Below are positions 7,008-13,525 of a stretch of 13,548 nt of DNA, piece by piece (within the stretch, counting starts at the first letter, position 1; the number at the start of each line of letters is the position of its first letter). The notes beneath the pieces were generated by a model that worked only from the letters and a program-made list of their open reading frames with translations, did no database searches and was not told the origin of the DNA. Where the stretch lies: NCBI GenBank assembly GCA_020351895.1, contig CP070672.1, forward strand, positions 3,438,435 to 3,451,982. Direction: 5' to 3'. Both the position numbers and the translations under genes were made by a program. Source of the DNA: Thermoplasmata archaeon (GTDB taxonomy: Archaea; Thermoplasmatota; Thermoplasmata; GCA-020350865).

Positions 7008-8570
7008 TCAATGCTTAAACAGTCTTACTCCTGAGAATACCATGGACATGCCGTGTTCGTTTGCAGCCGCAATTACCTCCTCATCCCTAACCGAGCCTCC
7101 TGGTTGGATAATGGCACTGACACCGAACTTTGCAGCGGCGTCCACTCCATCTCTAAACGGGAAAAATGCGTCTGAAGCCAAGACACTGCCCTTGGCGGCA
7201 TCCCCTGCCTTACGGGCTGCGATCATTGATGCATCCACCCTGCTCATCTGTCCTGCACCTATGCCTACAGTTTGTTCTCCTTGGGCAAGAAGGATTGAAT
7301 TGGATTTTACATGCTTTAAGACCTTAGCCGCGAACATCATGGATTTTATTTCTTTGTCTGTGGGTTTCTTTGTTGTCACAACCTTCAGGTTTTCGGGTTT
7401 GATCTCAGGAAAATCACCTGTCTGAACCAAAAGTCCACCCTTGACCTTCATCATCTTATGCTCAACAGGAAACTCCCTTTTTATGGTGGCACCTGTCTTA
7501 AGGAGCCTGATGCTCTTCTTCTTTGAAAGAACCTCAAGGGCATCGGAATGAAAGTCCGGAGCTATCACAGCCTCCACAAAATGCTGTTTAATCTCCTCGG
7601 CCGTGGCTAAATCACACTCCCTGTTGAGTCCCACGACGCTCCCGAATGCTGAGAGGGAATCTGCTGCCTCGGCTATCCTATATGCCTCTGAGATCGAATC
7701 GGCACTTGCGACCCCGCAGGGATTCGTATGCTTGATAACCGATGAAGTGGGCCTTTCAAAGTCCATGACTATGTCCAGTGCAGAGTCCAAATCTATTATG
7801 TTGTTGAATGATAGTTCCTTACCATGCAGCTTCTCTGCATTGCCAACGCAGACTCCCTGGAACCTCGAGTTTTTGTAGAAAGCCGCCTTTTGATGGGGAT
7901 TTTCTCCATACCTAAGATCCATGGCCTTTTCGTAACCTAGGCTCATCACATCGGGAAAGGGTATTGTGGGTGTGAAGATTTTTGATAAATAGTCTGAGAT
8001 TATACTGTCATACTTGGCCGTATGCTCGAAGGCCTCGAGGGCAAGCTTGGAGGAAAATTCGGGTGAGATCCCCCCACCATTGCTTTTTAACTCCTCCAAT
8101 ACATCGGTATATCTTCCTGGATTCACAACAACCGCAACTCCATTATGGTTCTTAGCAGCAGAGCGTATCATTGTTGGGCCGCCGATATCGATATTTTCAA
8201 CGGCCTCATCCACGCTCACATCCTTCTTCTTTATGGTCTGCTCAAACGGATAGAGATTCACAACCACCATGTCAATGGGCATGATACCATGTTCTTTTAA
8301 CTGTGTCATATGTTCTTCGGAATCACGCATGGCCAGTATACCACCATGGACCAACGGATGAAGCGTTTTTACCCTACCATTCAACATTTCCGGAAATTTG
8401 GTGTACTCGGACACCAAGGTTACTGATACCCCCTTTTCTTTTAAAAGTCTCGCTGTACCACCAGTGGATAGTATTTCCACTCCTAAATCGTTTAAGCCCT
8501 TAGCAAATTCTACGATACCTTCTTTATCTGATACACTAATCAATGCTCGTTTTATACTGATCAATTTCAT
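7008..8570 (-). CDS. purH: PurH, bifunctional AICAR transformylase / IMP cyclohydrolase
   Basis: This catalyses the last two steps of IMP synthesis: formyl transfer from 10-formyl-THF to AICAR, then ring closure. It is full length (520 residues; E. coli about 529) with both domains. Numbered from a GTG at 8573, the N-terminal cyclohydrolase domain has RALISVSDKEG (9-19), STGGT (36-40) and GRVKTLHPLVHGGILA (66-81). The C-terminal transformylase domain has RYGENPHQKAAFY (221-233), KHTNPCGVA (281-289) with the conserved Lys-His pair, AFGSVV, SDAFFPF and IQPGGSVRDEE. The start is ambiguous. GTG at 8573 and ATG at 8570 are adjacent, and the sequence GGAAGTGATG overlaps both; I chose the ATG. A TTG three codons further in would sit better behind that ribosome-like string. 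It is divergent from acsE and convergent with purP. The co-existence of complete PurH and PurP is the point of interest. Confidence 0.96.
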   Translation of the reverse strand: MKLISIKRALISVSDKEGIVEFAKGLNDLGVEILSTGGTARLLKEKGVSVTLVSEYTKFPEMLNGRVKTLHPLVHGGILAMRDSEEHMTQLKEHGIMPIDMVVVNLYPFEQTIKKKDVSVDEAVENIDIGGPTMIRSAAKNHNGVAVVVNPGRYTDVLEELKSNGGGISPEFSSKLALEAFEHTAKYDSIISDYLSKIFTPTIPFPDVMSLGYEKAMDLRYGENPHQKAAFYKNSRFQGVCVGNAEKLHGKELSFNNIIDLDSALDIVMDFERPTSSVIKHTNPCGVASADSISEAYRIAEAADSLSAFGSVVGLNRECDLATAEEIKQHFVEAVIAPDFHSDALEVLSKKKSIRLLKTGATIKREFPVEHKMMKVKGGLLVQTGDFPEIKPENLKVVTTKKPTDKEIKSMMFAAKVLKHVKSNSILLAQGEQTVGIGAGQMSRVDASMIAARKAGDAAKGSVLASDAFFPFRDGVDAAAKFGVSAIIQPGGSVRDEEVIAAANEHGMSMVFSGVRLFKH

Positions 8571-8616
8571 CACTTCCTTTCGTCGTACCCCCCTTTTCGG
8601 GCCTGATGGGTAAGGC

Positions 8617-8657
8617 GATAAAAGTAGAAAAACTTGTTGTTGACCTGCTTATAAAAA
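8617..8657 (-). promoter_or_regulatory. Candidate purH promoter elements
   Basis: Two minus-strand TATA-like strings precede purH: TTTTTATAAG at 8648-8657 and CTTTTATC at 8617-8624. They predict leaders of about 55 and about 20 bases. The GC-rich leader between them and the gene (8580-8616) contains a C6 run and CCCGAAAAGGGG-type complementarity, but I could not match it to the ZTP riboswitch that often precedes purH in bacteria. Confidence 0.4.
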
Positions 8658-8693
8658 TTGTATGTCAATAAAACGGATTTTTGCCGAAGCATA

Positions 8694-8731
8694 TTTAAAT
8701 ATTAAAGCCATTAGCGTGCCCCAAGGAGAGG
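8694..8731 (+). promoter_or_regulatory. acsE promoter (TATA box) and ribosome site
   Basis: TTTAAATA at 8694-8701 is a good archaeal TATA box, and the purine-rich GGAGAGG at 8725-8731 lies nine to fifteen bases before the ATG at 8740. Together they show that 8740, not the in-frame ATG at 8662 upstream of the TATA box, is the start. Confidence 0.65.
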
Positions 8732-8739
8732 AGAATAAA

Positions 8740-9516
8740 ATGATCGTGATAAGCGAACGTATCAACGGATTGTTCAAGAAAGTTGGCAAGGCTATCGATG
8801 ATAAGGATGCAGAGACAATCAAACAGATGGCCATTGAACAGATTAAATTAGGGGCAAATGTTCTCGATGTGAACACCGGGCCTGGAAGGGACGACGAGCC
8901 CGAGGCACTTGCATGGATGGTGAACACACTTCAGGAAGTTGTGGATGTACCGCTTTCCATAGACACACCCAATCCACAGGCAATGGAAGCCGGCCTAAAA
9001 GCATGCAACAAGAAGGCCATGATGAACTCAACCACTGCGGAGCAGAAGAAGATGGATACTCTGTTTCCCCTGGCAAAGGAATACGATGCCGATATATTCT
9101 GCCTTACCCTGGATGAGAAGGGTATACCCAATGATGCTGAGAAGAGAAATGAACTGGGCATGCTCATGATCGCCACGGCCATGGGCTACGATATTCCGCC
9201 AGATAACATATACCTTGATCCGCTCATACTTCCCGTGGGAGCAGCACAGGACCAGGGCCAAAAGGTTATTGACGCCATTCACATGTTCAAGGTACTTTCC
9301 GATCCAGCTCCAAAAACAGTTGTGGGCCTCTCCAACATATCCAACGGTACCAAGCAGAGAAGTCTTTTAAACAGAACCTACCTAGCAATGTTAATGGGTG
9401 TTGGATTGACGGCAGCCATAATGGACCCTTATGATGAGGAGCTTATGAAAGTGGCTAAAACCGGGGATATTCTGCTTAACAAGAAGCTATATGCCCATGA
9501 CTATTTGCAGGTTTAG
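8740..9516 (+). CDS. acsE: AcsE-type methyltetrahydrofolate:corrinoid/iron-sulfur protein methyltransferase
   Basis: A pterin-binding TIM-barrel enzyme that moves the methyl group of 5-methyl-THF to the cobalt of a corrinoid protein, the last step of the methyl branch of the Wood-Ljungdahl pathway before acetyl-CoA synthase. The 258 residues compare with 262 in Moorella AcsE and align almost without gaps. The pterin-site residues known from Moorella fall at identical numbers: D75 (LSIDT), N96 (MMNST), D160 (YLDP) and N199 (GLSN). Other family marks are ISERING at the N-terminus, DVNTGPG, CLTLDEKGIP and DPLILP. The start at 8740 is set by the TATA box, the ribosome site and homology; residues from 8662 would be an artefact. 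Neither the corrinoid protein nor CO dehydrogenase subunits are in the window, so the gene stands alone. An MtrH-like or other corrinoid methyltransferase role is a weaker alternative. The gene ends in a hairpin. Confidence 0.92.
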   Translation: MIVISERINGLFKKVGKAIDDKDAETIKQMAIEQIKLGANVLDVNTGPGRDDEPEALAWMVNTLQEVVDVPLSIDTPNPQAMEAGLKACNKKAMMNSTTAEQKKMDTLFPLAKEYDADIFCLTLDEKGIPNDAEKRNELGMLMIATAMGYDIPPDNIYLDPLILPVGAAQDQGQKVIDAIHMFKVLSDPAPKTVVGLSNISNGTKQRSLLNRTYLAMLMGVGLTAAIMDPYDEELMKVAKTGDILLNKKLYAHDYLQV

Positions 9517-9532
9517 GGGTGCTAAACACCCC
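9516..9532 (+). terminator. Hairpin at the end of acsE
   Basis: GGGGTG (9516-9521) pairs perfectly with CACCCC (9527-9532) around a five-base loop, starting on the last base of the acsE stop codon. T-rich sequence follows (TTCGATTTTCTATTCTT). It sits between the convergent acsE and flavodoxin genes and could separate their transcripts. Confidence 0.55.
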
Positions 9533-9579
9533 CTTCGATTTTCTATTCTTGTGGCGCGATAACCGAATTGTTGGGTTCT

Positions 9580-10014
9580 TTATTTCTCTAGAATCTCAGT
9601 GGCAAATTCCTCAATTTTTTGTTGGAATCCTTCCTCCAAGGGTCCCTTCATTCCTCCTACTTTTATCTTCAATCCTGCAGAAACCTTTGCCATGCCAGTT
9701 GATCTCAAAAGATCCTCCATTGTTTGAAGGGACCTTGTTTTTGGGTCCAAATACGTGGTCATGAGGGCATATTTTGCACCTTCGGGTTTGATCTCCAATT
9801 TCTTGAGGAACTTCCTCATTTTCCCTGCCGCCTTTCCCACCTGGGTAGGAGCACTGAAAACATAAAGATCTGCCGAGGGAATCGTATTGGGTTTGATATC
9901 ACGAACTGAATGGATTTCAACATCATGTCCTTTCTCTGAGATGGTGTTTTGTAGATGCTCCACGCATTTTTTTCCATTTCCATATTTTGACTCATATGCT
10001 ATACAAACCTTCAT
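9580..10014 (-). CDS. Flavodoxin-like protein
   Basis: 144 residues with a flavodoxin fold, expected to bind FMN and move electrons or act as a flavin-dependent reductase in the cytoplasm. The phosphate-binding loop follows the first strand (MKVCIAYESKYGNGKK, with the S/T-x-Y-G-N pattern at 9-13). The second half of the flavin site is probably the VFSAPTQVGKAAGKM loop. The C-terminal strand-helix (SAGLKIKVGGMKGPLEEGF) is less like classical flavodoxins and closer to the domain found in archaeal flavodoxin-family proteins of unknown partner. The ATG at 10014 follows a GGGTG ribosome site at 10020-10024. It is convergent with acsE. A supply of low-potential electrons to the Wood-Ljungdahl pathway is possible, but its closeness to acsE is the only hint. 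Confidence 0.85.
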   Translation of the reverse strand: MKVCIAYESKYGNGKKCVEHLQNTISEKGHDVEIHSVRDIKPNTIPSADLYVFSAPTQVGKAAGKMRKFLKKLEIKPEGAKYALMTTYLDPKTRSLQTMEDLLRSTGMAKVSAGLKIKVGGMKGPLEEGFQQKIEEFATEILEK

Positions 10015-10104
10015 ATCAACACCCGAAATCGATAATGATTTAAGGATAAAAAAAGTTTTGTGAATATATCATTTCTTTTGCTGTTGACTCTTTTGAATCT
10101 TGGA

Positions 10105-11013
10105 TCAGGTATCTTTCAGGGTCAAAGTTCTATTCTTAACCCCATATGCCTCAAAAGCTGAAAAGAAGAAGAAAGACATGGCTACAAAAAGCTCTCCTGT
10201 TTCCCATGCGATGCTTTTTTCAATATAAATATGAGCTTCTGGATGAAAGTTTAAACCTATAATTAGAAATCCTATTGAAAACAGCACAAAGACCTGGAAT
10301 ACTGGATTTTCAAATTTGTCAAAAAGCCATCTAAATTTACCTGAAAGAACTATGATGATTAAGCCAAGAAGGCAAATTATTCTGAGAACTGATAAGAAGT
10401 TTATACCTGGTTCATAATAATAGATGAGTGATATTCCAAAACAAATAATGAGATCGTGGTGAACTATGGGAAAGCCAATTTTTTTAAAAATTGTATCAAA
10501 GCGTCTTGATCCCATTTTGAGTAGCGGTATTATAATCCCAAGTGTGGCCAATAGAAATGCATATAGAAAGTAGATCCAGTATTTCATGCTTTCGGTACCA
10601 ATGTTGTGAATATTTGTCTCATCTTGTAGATTCAATTCCTTAAGGGTGTCAGGTGTACTGATGCCAAACAACCGCTGTCCATAACTGATCTCTTCAAGAA
10701 ATAAAAAAATGAAAAATACCATAAAAAGAATGTAAAAAACACGTCTTCGTTTTTCCAATTTTGTCTCATTCGGAGCAATAATAAATGCAAATCCCCAAAT
10801 GCCTGCACCCAATATATACAATATCGCCTGTATATACTCAACGATTCCATCCTCCCTTGTAATACTTTTTGCAGAGTTCAAATCCCAAAAAGCATAACAA
10901 ACAAATAAAAAGCTGATAACGAGAAACGTGATATGAATCAAAGTAGCTGGAGGGTATCTTCTCGCAAATCTCATCATTCTTATACACCAAGAAAAGTTTT
11001 GGTCTAATGTCAT
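10105..11013 (-). CDS. Multi-pass membrane protein with EEISYGQRLFGI motif
   Basis: 302 residues with about eight hydrophobic helices, near 24-45, 61-80, 92-108, 145-166, 186-200, 207-223, 239-256 and 274-290. Between helices 3 and 4 lies a conserved-looking segment: EEISYGQRLFGI (107-118), then TPDTLKELNLQDETNIHN (120-137). I recall this E-E-I-S-x-G-Q-R plus E-T-N-I-H-N pattern in widespread, uncharacterised bacterial and archaeal membrane proteins. The paired Glu, Gln-Arg and His could form a polar site at the membrane face, possibly catalytic. No transporter or enzyme family is recognised. The ATG at 11013 follows AAAAGGA at short spacing, with a TATA-like AATTATAAAG about 40 bases upstream. 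It is preceded by glnS on the same strand, 95 bases away and apparently separate. Confidence 0.82.
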   Translation of the reverse strand: MTLDQNFSWCIRMMRFARRYPPATLIHITFLVISFLFVCYAFWDLNSAKSITREDGIVEYIQAILYILGAGIWGFAFIIAPNETKLEKRRRVFYILFMVFFIFLFLEEISYGQRLFGISTPDTLKELNLQDETNIHNIGTESMKYWIYFLYAFLLATLGIIIPLLKMGSRRFDTIFKKIGFPIVHHDLIICFGISLIYYYEPGINFLSVLRIICLLGLIIIVLSGKFRWLFDKFENPVFQVFVLFSIGFLIIGLNFHPEAHIYIEKSIAWETGELFVAMSFFFFSAFEAYGVKNRTLTLKDT

Positions 11014-11108
11014 ATTCCTTTTCTCTACACTAAGGAGCTTTATGCAACTTTATAATTTATGTGAAGGTAAAGATAAAATTAAAGCTTTATTGTTGAAAAA
11101 GGGCGATT

Positions 11109-12797
11109 CTAATCGTTCTTCTCCTGCTGCTTTCGGATTTTAGCCCAGGTATCCCTTAGGGTTACTGTCCTGTTTAGGACAAGGTTTTCGGGTGTTGTGT
11201 CTGGATCAACACAGAAGTACCCCAAACGCTCGAACTGGAACCGATCTAAAGAATTAAGGTTCTTTACAGATGGCTCAACCTTGCAGGTCGAAAGGACCTC
11301 AAGAGATTCCGGATTGAGGAAATCCTTGAAACCGGCATCCTTCTGTCCTGCAGGATCTCTGACAGTGAATAACTTATCATAGAGTCTTACCTCAGCATCC
11401 ACGGCATGGGCGGCGGAAACCCAGTGCAATGTGGACTTCACCTTTCGTCCATCAGGTGCATTGCCGCCTCGGGTTTCGGGATCCACTGTACATCGAAGCT
11501 CCACAACCTTTCCGTCCTCCTTGACCACATCCTTGCAAGTCACAAAGTAAGCATACCTTAATCTGACCTCACGATTCGGTGCAAGACGATAGAATTTCTT
11601 AGGTGGATCCTCCATGAAATCATCCTGCTCCACGTAAAGGACTTTAGAGAAGGGCACTTTTCTGGTACCGGCACTTGGATCCTCGGGGTTGTTCACGGCC
11701 TCCATTTCCTCAACCTTGTCTTCAGGATAGTTTTCAATAACCACCCTCAGAGGACGCAGAACCCCCATGAACCGAGGGGCAGTCTTGTTCAAATCATCCC
11801 TGATACAGTGCTCCAAGAACTCGAAGTCCACCATACTATTGACCTTCGCTACTCCAATGCGCTTTGCAAAGGTTAGTATTGCGCTGGGTGGATAGCCCCT
11901 TCTTCTCATACCGCTTATGGTAGGTAATCGTGGATCATCCCAACCTGCAACATGATCCTCATCAACTAATTCTTTGAGCATACGTTTGCTCATAACTGTA
12001 AATGTTATATTCAACCGGGCGAATTCAATTTGCTGTGGATGATAAACACCTAGCTCATCAAGGAACCAATCATAGAGAGGACGATGGTTCTCGAACTCCA
12101 GTGTGCAGATGGAATGTGTGATGTTTTCTATGGAATCCTCCAAACCGTGGGCCCAGTCATACATTGGATAGACACACCATTTATCACCTGTATTGTGATG
12201 ACTCGCATGTAAAATCCTGTAGATTATAGGGTCCCTCATGTTCATGTTCGGATGGGCCATGTCGATCCTGGCCCTAAGTACTTTCTCCCCGTCAGAAAAT
12301 TCACCGGCCTTCATCCGCTCCAGAAGAGTGAGGTTTTCCTCAATGGGGCGATCCCTATAGGGACTGTTCTCCCCAGGGGTTGTCCAAGTCCCTCGCGTCT
12401 TACTGATCTCATCGGCAGTTGAATCGTCCACGTAAGCCTTAGCCTTCTTCACAAGCTCCACTGCATATTCGTACATCTGGTCGAAATAATCCGAGGCAAA
12501 AAAGAGCCTATCCTCCCAATCGAAACCAAGCCACCTCACGTCTTCGATAATGGATTCCACAAACTCCTCTTCCTCCTTTGTAGGGTTTGTATCATCGAAT
12601 CTGAGATTACACTTGCCTTTATAGTCCTCAGCTATTCCGAAGTTCAAACAGATCGATTTGGCGTGTCCTATGTGAAGGTAACCATTGGGCTCTGGAGGGA
12701 ATCTAGTGTGTACTCTACCTCCGTACTTGTTGGTTTTCAGATCCTCGTTGATGATGTCTCGGATGAAGTCATGAGCTCCTGGCTCTTCGTTAGACAT
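11109..12797 (-). CDS. glnS: Glutaminyl-tRNA synthetase
   Basis: A class I synthetase that charges tRNA-Gln with glutamine. The 562 residues compare with 554 in E. coli and cover the catalytic and both C-terminal beta-barrel anticodon domains. Signatures are [16 protein letters not shown] (33-48, HIGH at 42-45), LRFDDTNP (65-72), [13 protein letters not shown] (210-222), and the KMSKS-type VMSKRML (268-274). The MSKR form and the Y-D-W-A-H-G motif are typical of GlnRS, not of archaeal GluRS, and the DDTNP motif is the GlnRS form (E. coli also reads FDDTNP). Most archaea lack GlnRS and make Gln-tRNA with non-discriminating GluRS plus GatDE, so this is probably an acquisition from bacteria. A GGTGA ribosome site eight to twelve bases before 12797 supports the start. 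Its cognate tRNA-Gln(UUG) lies 0.6 kb away on the same strand. Confidence 0.96.
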   Translation of the reverse strand: MSNEEPGAHDFIRDIINEDLKTNKYGGRVHTRFPPEPNGYLHIGHAKSICLNFGIAEDYKGKCNLRFDDTNPTKEEEEFVESIIEDVRWLGFDWEDRLFFASDYFDQMYEYAVELVKKAKAYVDDSTADEISKTRGTWTTPGENSPYRDRPIEENLTLLERMKAGEFSDGEKVLRARIDMAHPNMNMRDPIIYRILHASHHNTGDKWCVYPMYDWAHGLEDSIENITHSICTLEFENHRPLYDWFLDELGVYHPQQIEFARLNITFTVMSKRMLKELVDEDHVAGWDDPRLPTISGMRRRGYPPSAILTFAKRIGVAKVNSMVDFEFLEHCIRDDLNKTAPRFMGVLRPLRVVIENYPEDKVEEMEAVNNPEDPSAGTRKVPFSKVLYVEQDDFMEDPPKKFYRLAPNREVRLRYAYFVTCKDVVKEDGKVVELRCTVDPETRGGNAPDGRKVKSTLHWVSAAHAVDAEVRLYDKLFTVRDPAGQKDAGFKDFLNPESLEVLSTCKVEPSVKNLNSLDRFQFERLGYFCVDPDTTPENLVLNRTVTLRDTWAKIRKQQEKND

Positions 12798-12803
12798 GAT
12801 TTC

Positions 12804-12845
12804 TCACCGGTTACGACCGTGGGTTAGCAATGTTTAATATTATAA
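12804..12845 (-). promoter_or_regulatory. glnS promoter and ribosome site
   Basis: On the minus strand GGTGA at 12804-12808 lies six bases before the ATG at 12797 and matches the archaeal anti-Shine-Dalgarno sequence. The AT-rich element TTATAATATTAAA at 12833-12845 is the TATA candidate, predicting a leader of about 15-20 bases. The 157-base gap also holds the divergent promoter of the VOC gene. Confidence 0.5.
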
Positions 12846-12911
12846 TTATTTTGCTTGGAATATTCAGTTTTTCAATTGAAAAAGTATTTTCACCCTCCCC
12901 TTATAATCAAG

Positions 12912-12947
12912 TTTATATATATCAACCAAATTCATGATTTCGGAGGT
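12912..12947 (+). promoter_or_regulatory. Promoter and ribosome site of the VOC protein gene
   Basis: TTTATATATA at 12912-12921 is a near-consensus archaeal TATA box, and GGAGGT at 12942-12947 is a perfect Shine-Dalgarno site seven bases before the ATG at 12955. These are among the clearest signals in the window and suggest strong expression. They exclude the in-frame ATG at 12934, which lies ahead of the ribosome site. Confidence 0.75.
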
Positions 12948-12954
12948 TGTTAAT

Positions 12955-13314
12955 ATGGCAAGAGTTGTACACTTTGATATCAGTGCGGATAAACCAGAGG
13001 AATTGCGAAAGTTTTATGAGAAGGTCTTTGGATGGAAATTTGAGAAATGGGAAGGACCAATGGAGTACTGGATGATCATGACAGGGGAGGGACCTGGAAT
13101 AGATGGAGGAATGTCAAAGAAGGGAGAGCAGAATATGGATATCAATACCATCGAGGTTACCAATTTGGATGAGTACCTGCAGAAGGTACAGGATAACGGA
13201 GCCATCATAATCTCTCCCAAGCATCCGATCCCAGGGATTGGTTGGTTCGCAGTATTCAAAGATTCCGAAGGAAATGTCTTCGGCATGATGCAGGAAGACA
13301 AAGACGCAAAGTAA
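12955..13314 (+). CDS. VOC-superfamily (glyoxalase / bleomycin-resistance fold) protein
   Basis: 119 residues, one compact vicinal-oxygen-chelate unit made of two beta-alpha-beta-beta-beta modules. The first module is ARVVHFDISADKPEELRKFY and FGWKFEKWEG; the second is INTIEVTNLDEYLQKVQDNG and PGIGWFAVFKDSEGNVFGMM. The H6 position in VVHFDI, and the Glu of the closing D-S-E-G-N-V-F-G-M-M-Q segment, are where family members place structural or metal-binding residues. The P-I-P-G-I-G-W-F stretch is typical of small stand-alone members of unknown substrate. The protein would be cytoplasmic and probably dimeric. Isomerase, lyase and sequestering roles are all possible, and sequence alone does not choose. 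The start at 12955 is set by a perfect ribosome site. It is divergent from glnS. Confidence 0.88.
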   Translation: MARVVHFDISADKPEELRKFYEKVFGWKFEKWEGPMEYWMIMTGEGPGIDGGMSKKGEQNMDINTIEVTNLDEYLQKVQDNGAIIISPKHPIPGIGWFAVFKDSEGNVFGMMQEDKDAK

Positions 13315-13382
13315 TTTATGAGTGGAGCCCCTGTTCCTCGTGTTATACTGATATAAGATGGTATCTTAAGCACGAAGGTGCA

Positions 13383-13426
13383 GGGGCTGCTCTGAATATA
13401 ACAACCATAATTAAAAGAGCAGCCCC
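13383..13426. repeat. Perfect 11-base inverted repeat overlapping the tRNA-Gln 3' end
   Basis: GGGGCTGCTCT at 13383-13393 and AGAGCAGCCCC at 13416-13426 are exact reverse complements, separated by 22 bases. The right arm covers the last six acceptor-strand bases of the tRNA, its discriminator and four bases beyond. In the precursor the 3' trailer could therefore pair with the tRNA 3' end. This pairing would compete with the acceptor stem. Confidence 0.85.
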
Positions 13427-13490
13427 GGCCAGATTTGAACTGGCGCCAAGAGATCCAAAGTCTCTGATGCTACCTCTACACCACGGGGCT
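13420..13490 (-). tRNA. tRNA-Gln (anticodon UUG)
   Basis: A complete 71-base cloverleaf on the minus strand. The acceptor stem is AGCCCCG with CGGGGCT (seven pairs, first pair A-U). The D arm is GTGT/GCAT around AGAGGTA. The anticodon stem AGAGA/TCTCT encloses the loop CTTTGGA, giving anticodon TTG, which reads CAA (Gln). The variable loop is four bases, and the T arm is GCCAG/CTGGC around TTCAAAT. The discriminator base is G73. CCA is not encoded (GCT follows), so it is added after transcription, and there is no intron. G73 and a weak first base pair are features GlnRS uses in E. coli, which fits the glnS gene 0.6 kb away. Both ends of this gene are matched by inverted copies in its flanks. 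Confidence 0.95.
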
Positions 13491-13525
13491 ATTTGGCTTA
13501 GACATTAATTCATTCAAATAGCCCC
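13485..13525. repeat. Perfect 11-base inverted repeat overlapping the tRNA-Gln 5' end
   Basis: GGGGCTATTTG at 13485-13495 and CAAATAGCCCC at 13515-13525 are exact reverse complements, separated by 19 bases. The left arm covers the first six bases of the tRNA and five bases of its leader. It mirrors the repeat at the other end, so both acceptor strands have an inverted copy outside the gene. Confidence 0.85.

Noticed and set aside
8574..8660. ZTP (pfl) riboswitch ahead of purH
   Set aside because: Such riboswitches precede purH in many bacteria, but the leader lacks the conserved paired blocks I know for that class, and the region looks like an archaeal promoter and short leader.
8662..8739. 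N-terminal extension of the AcsE-like protein from the ATG at 8662
   Set aside because: It lies upstream of the TATA box and ribosome site, and family proteins begin at the I-x-E-R-I-N-G block encoded from 8740.
13352..13381. Small hairpins (TAAGAT/ATCTTA and GCAC/GTGC) between the VOC gene and the tRNA as a non-coding RNA or terminator
   Set aside because: Stems are only four to six pairs with no T-tract, too weak to call alone.
13242..13508. Open frame on the plus strand running through the tRNA gene
   Set aside because: It overlaps the VOC gene in another frame and crosses the tRNA antisense; composition is not protein-like.
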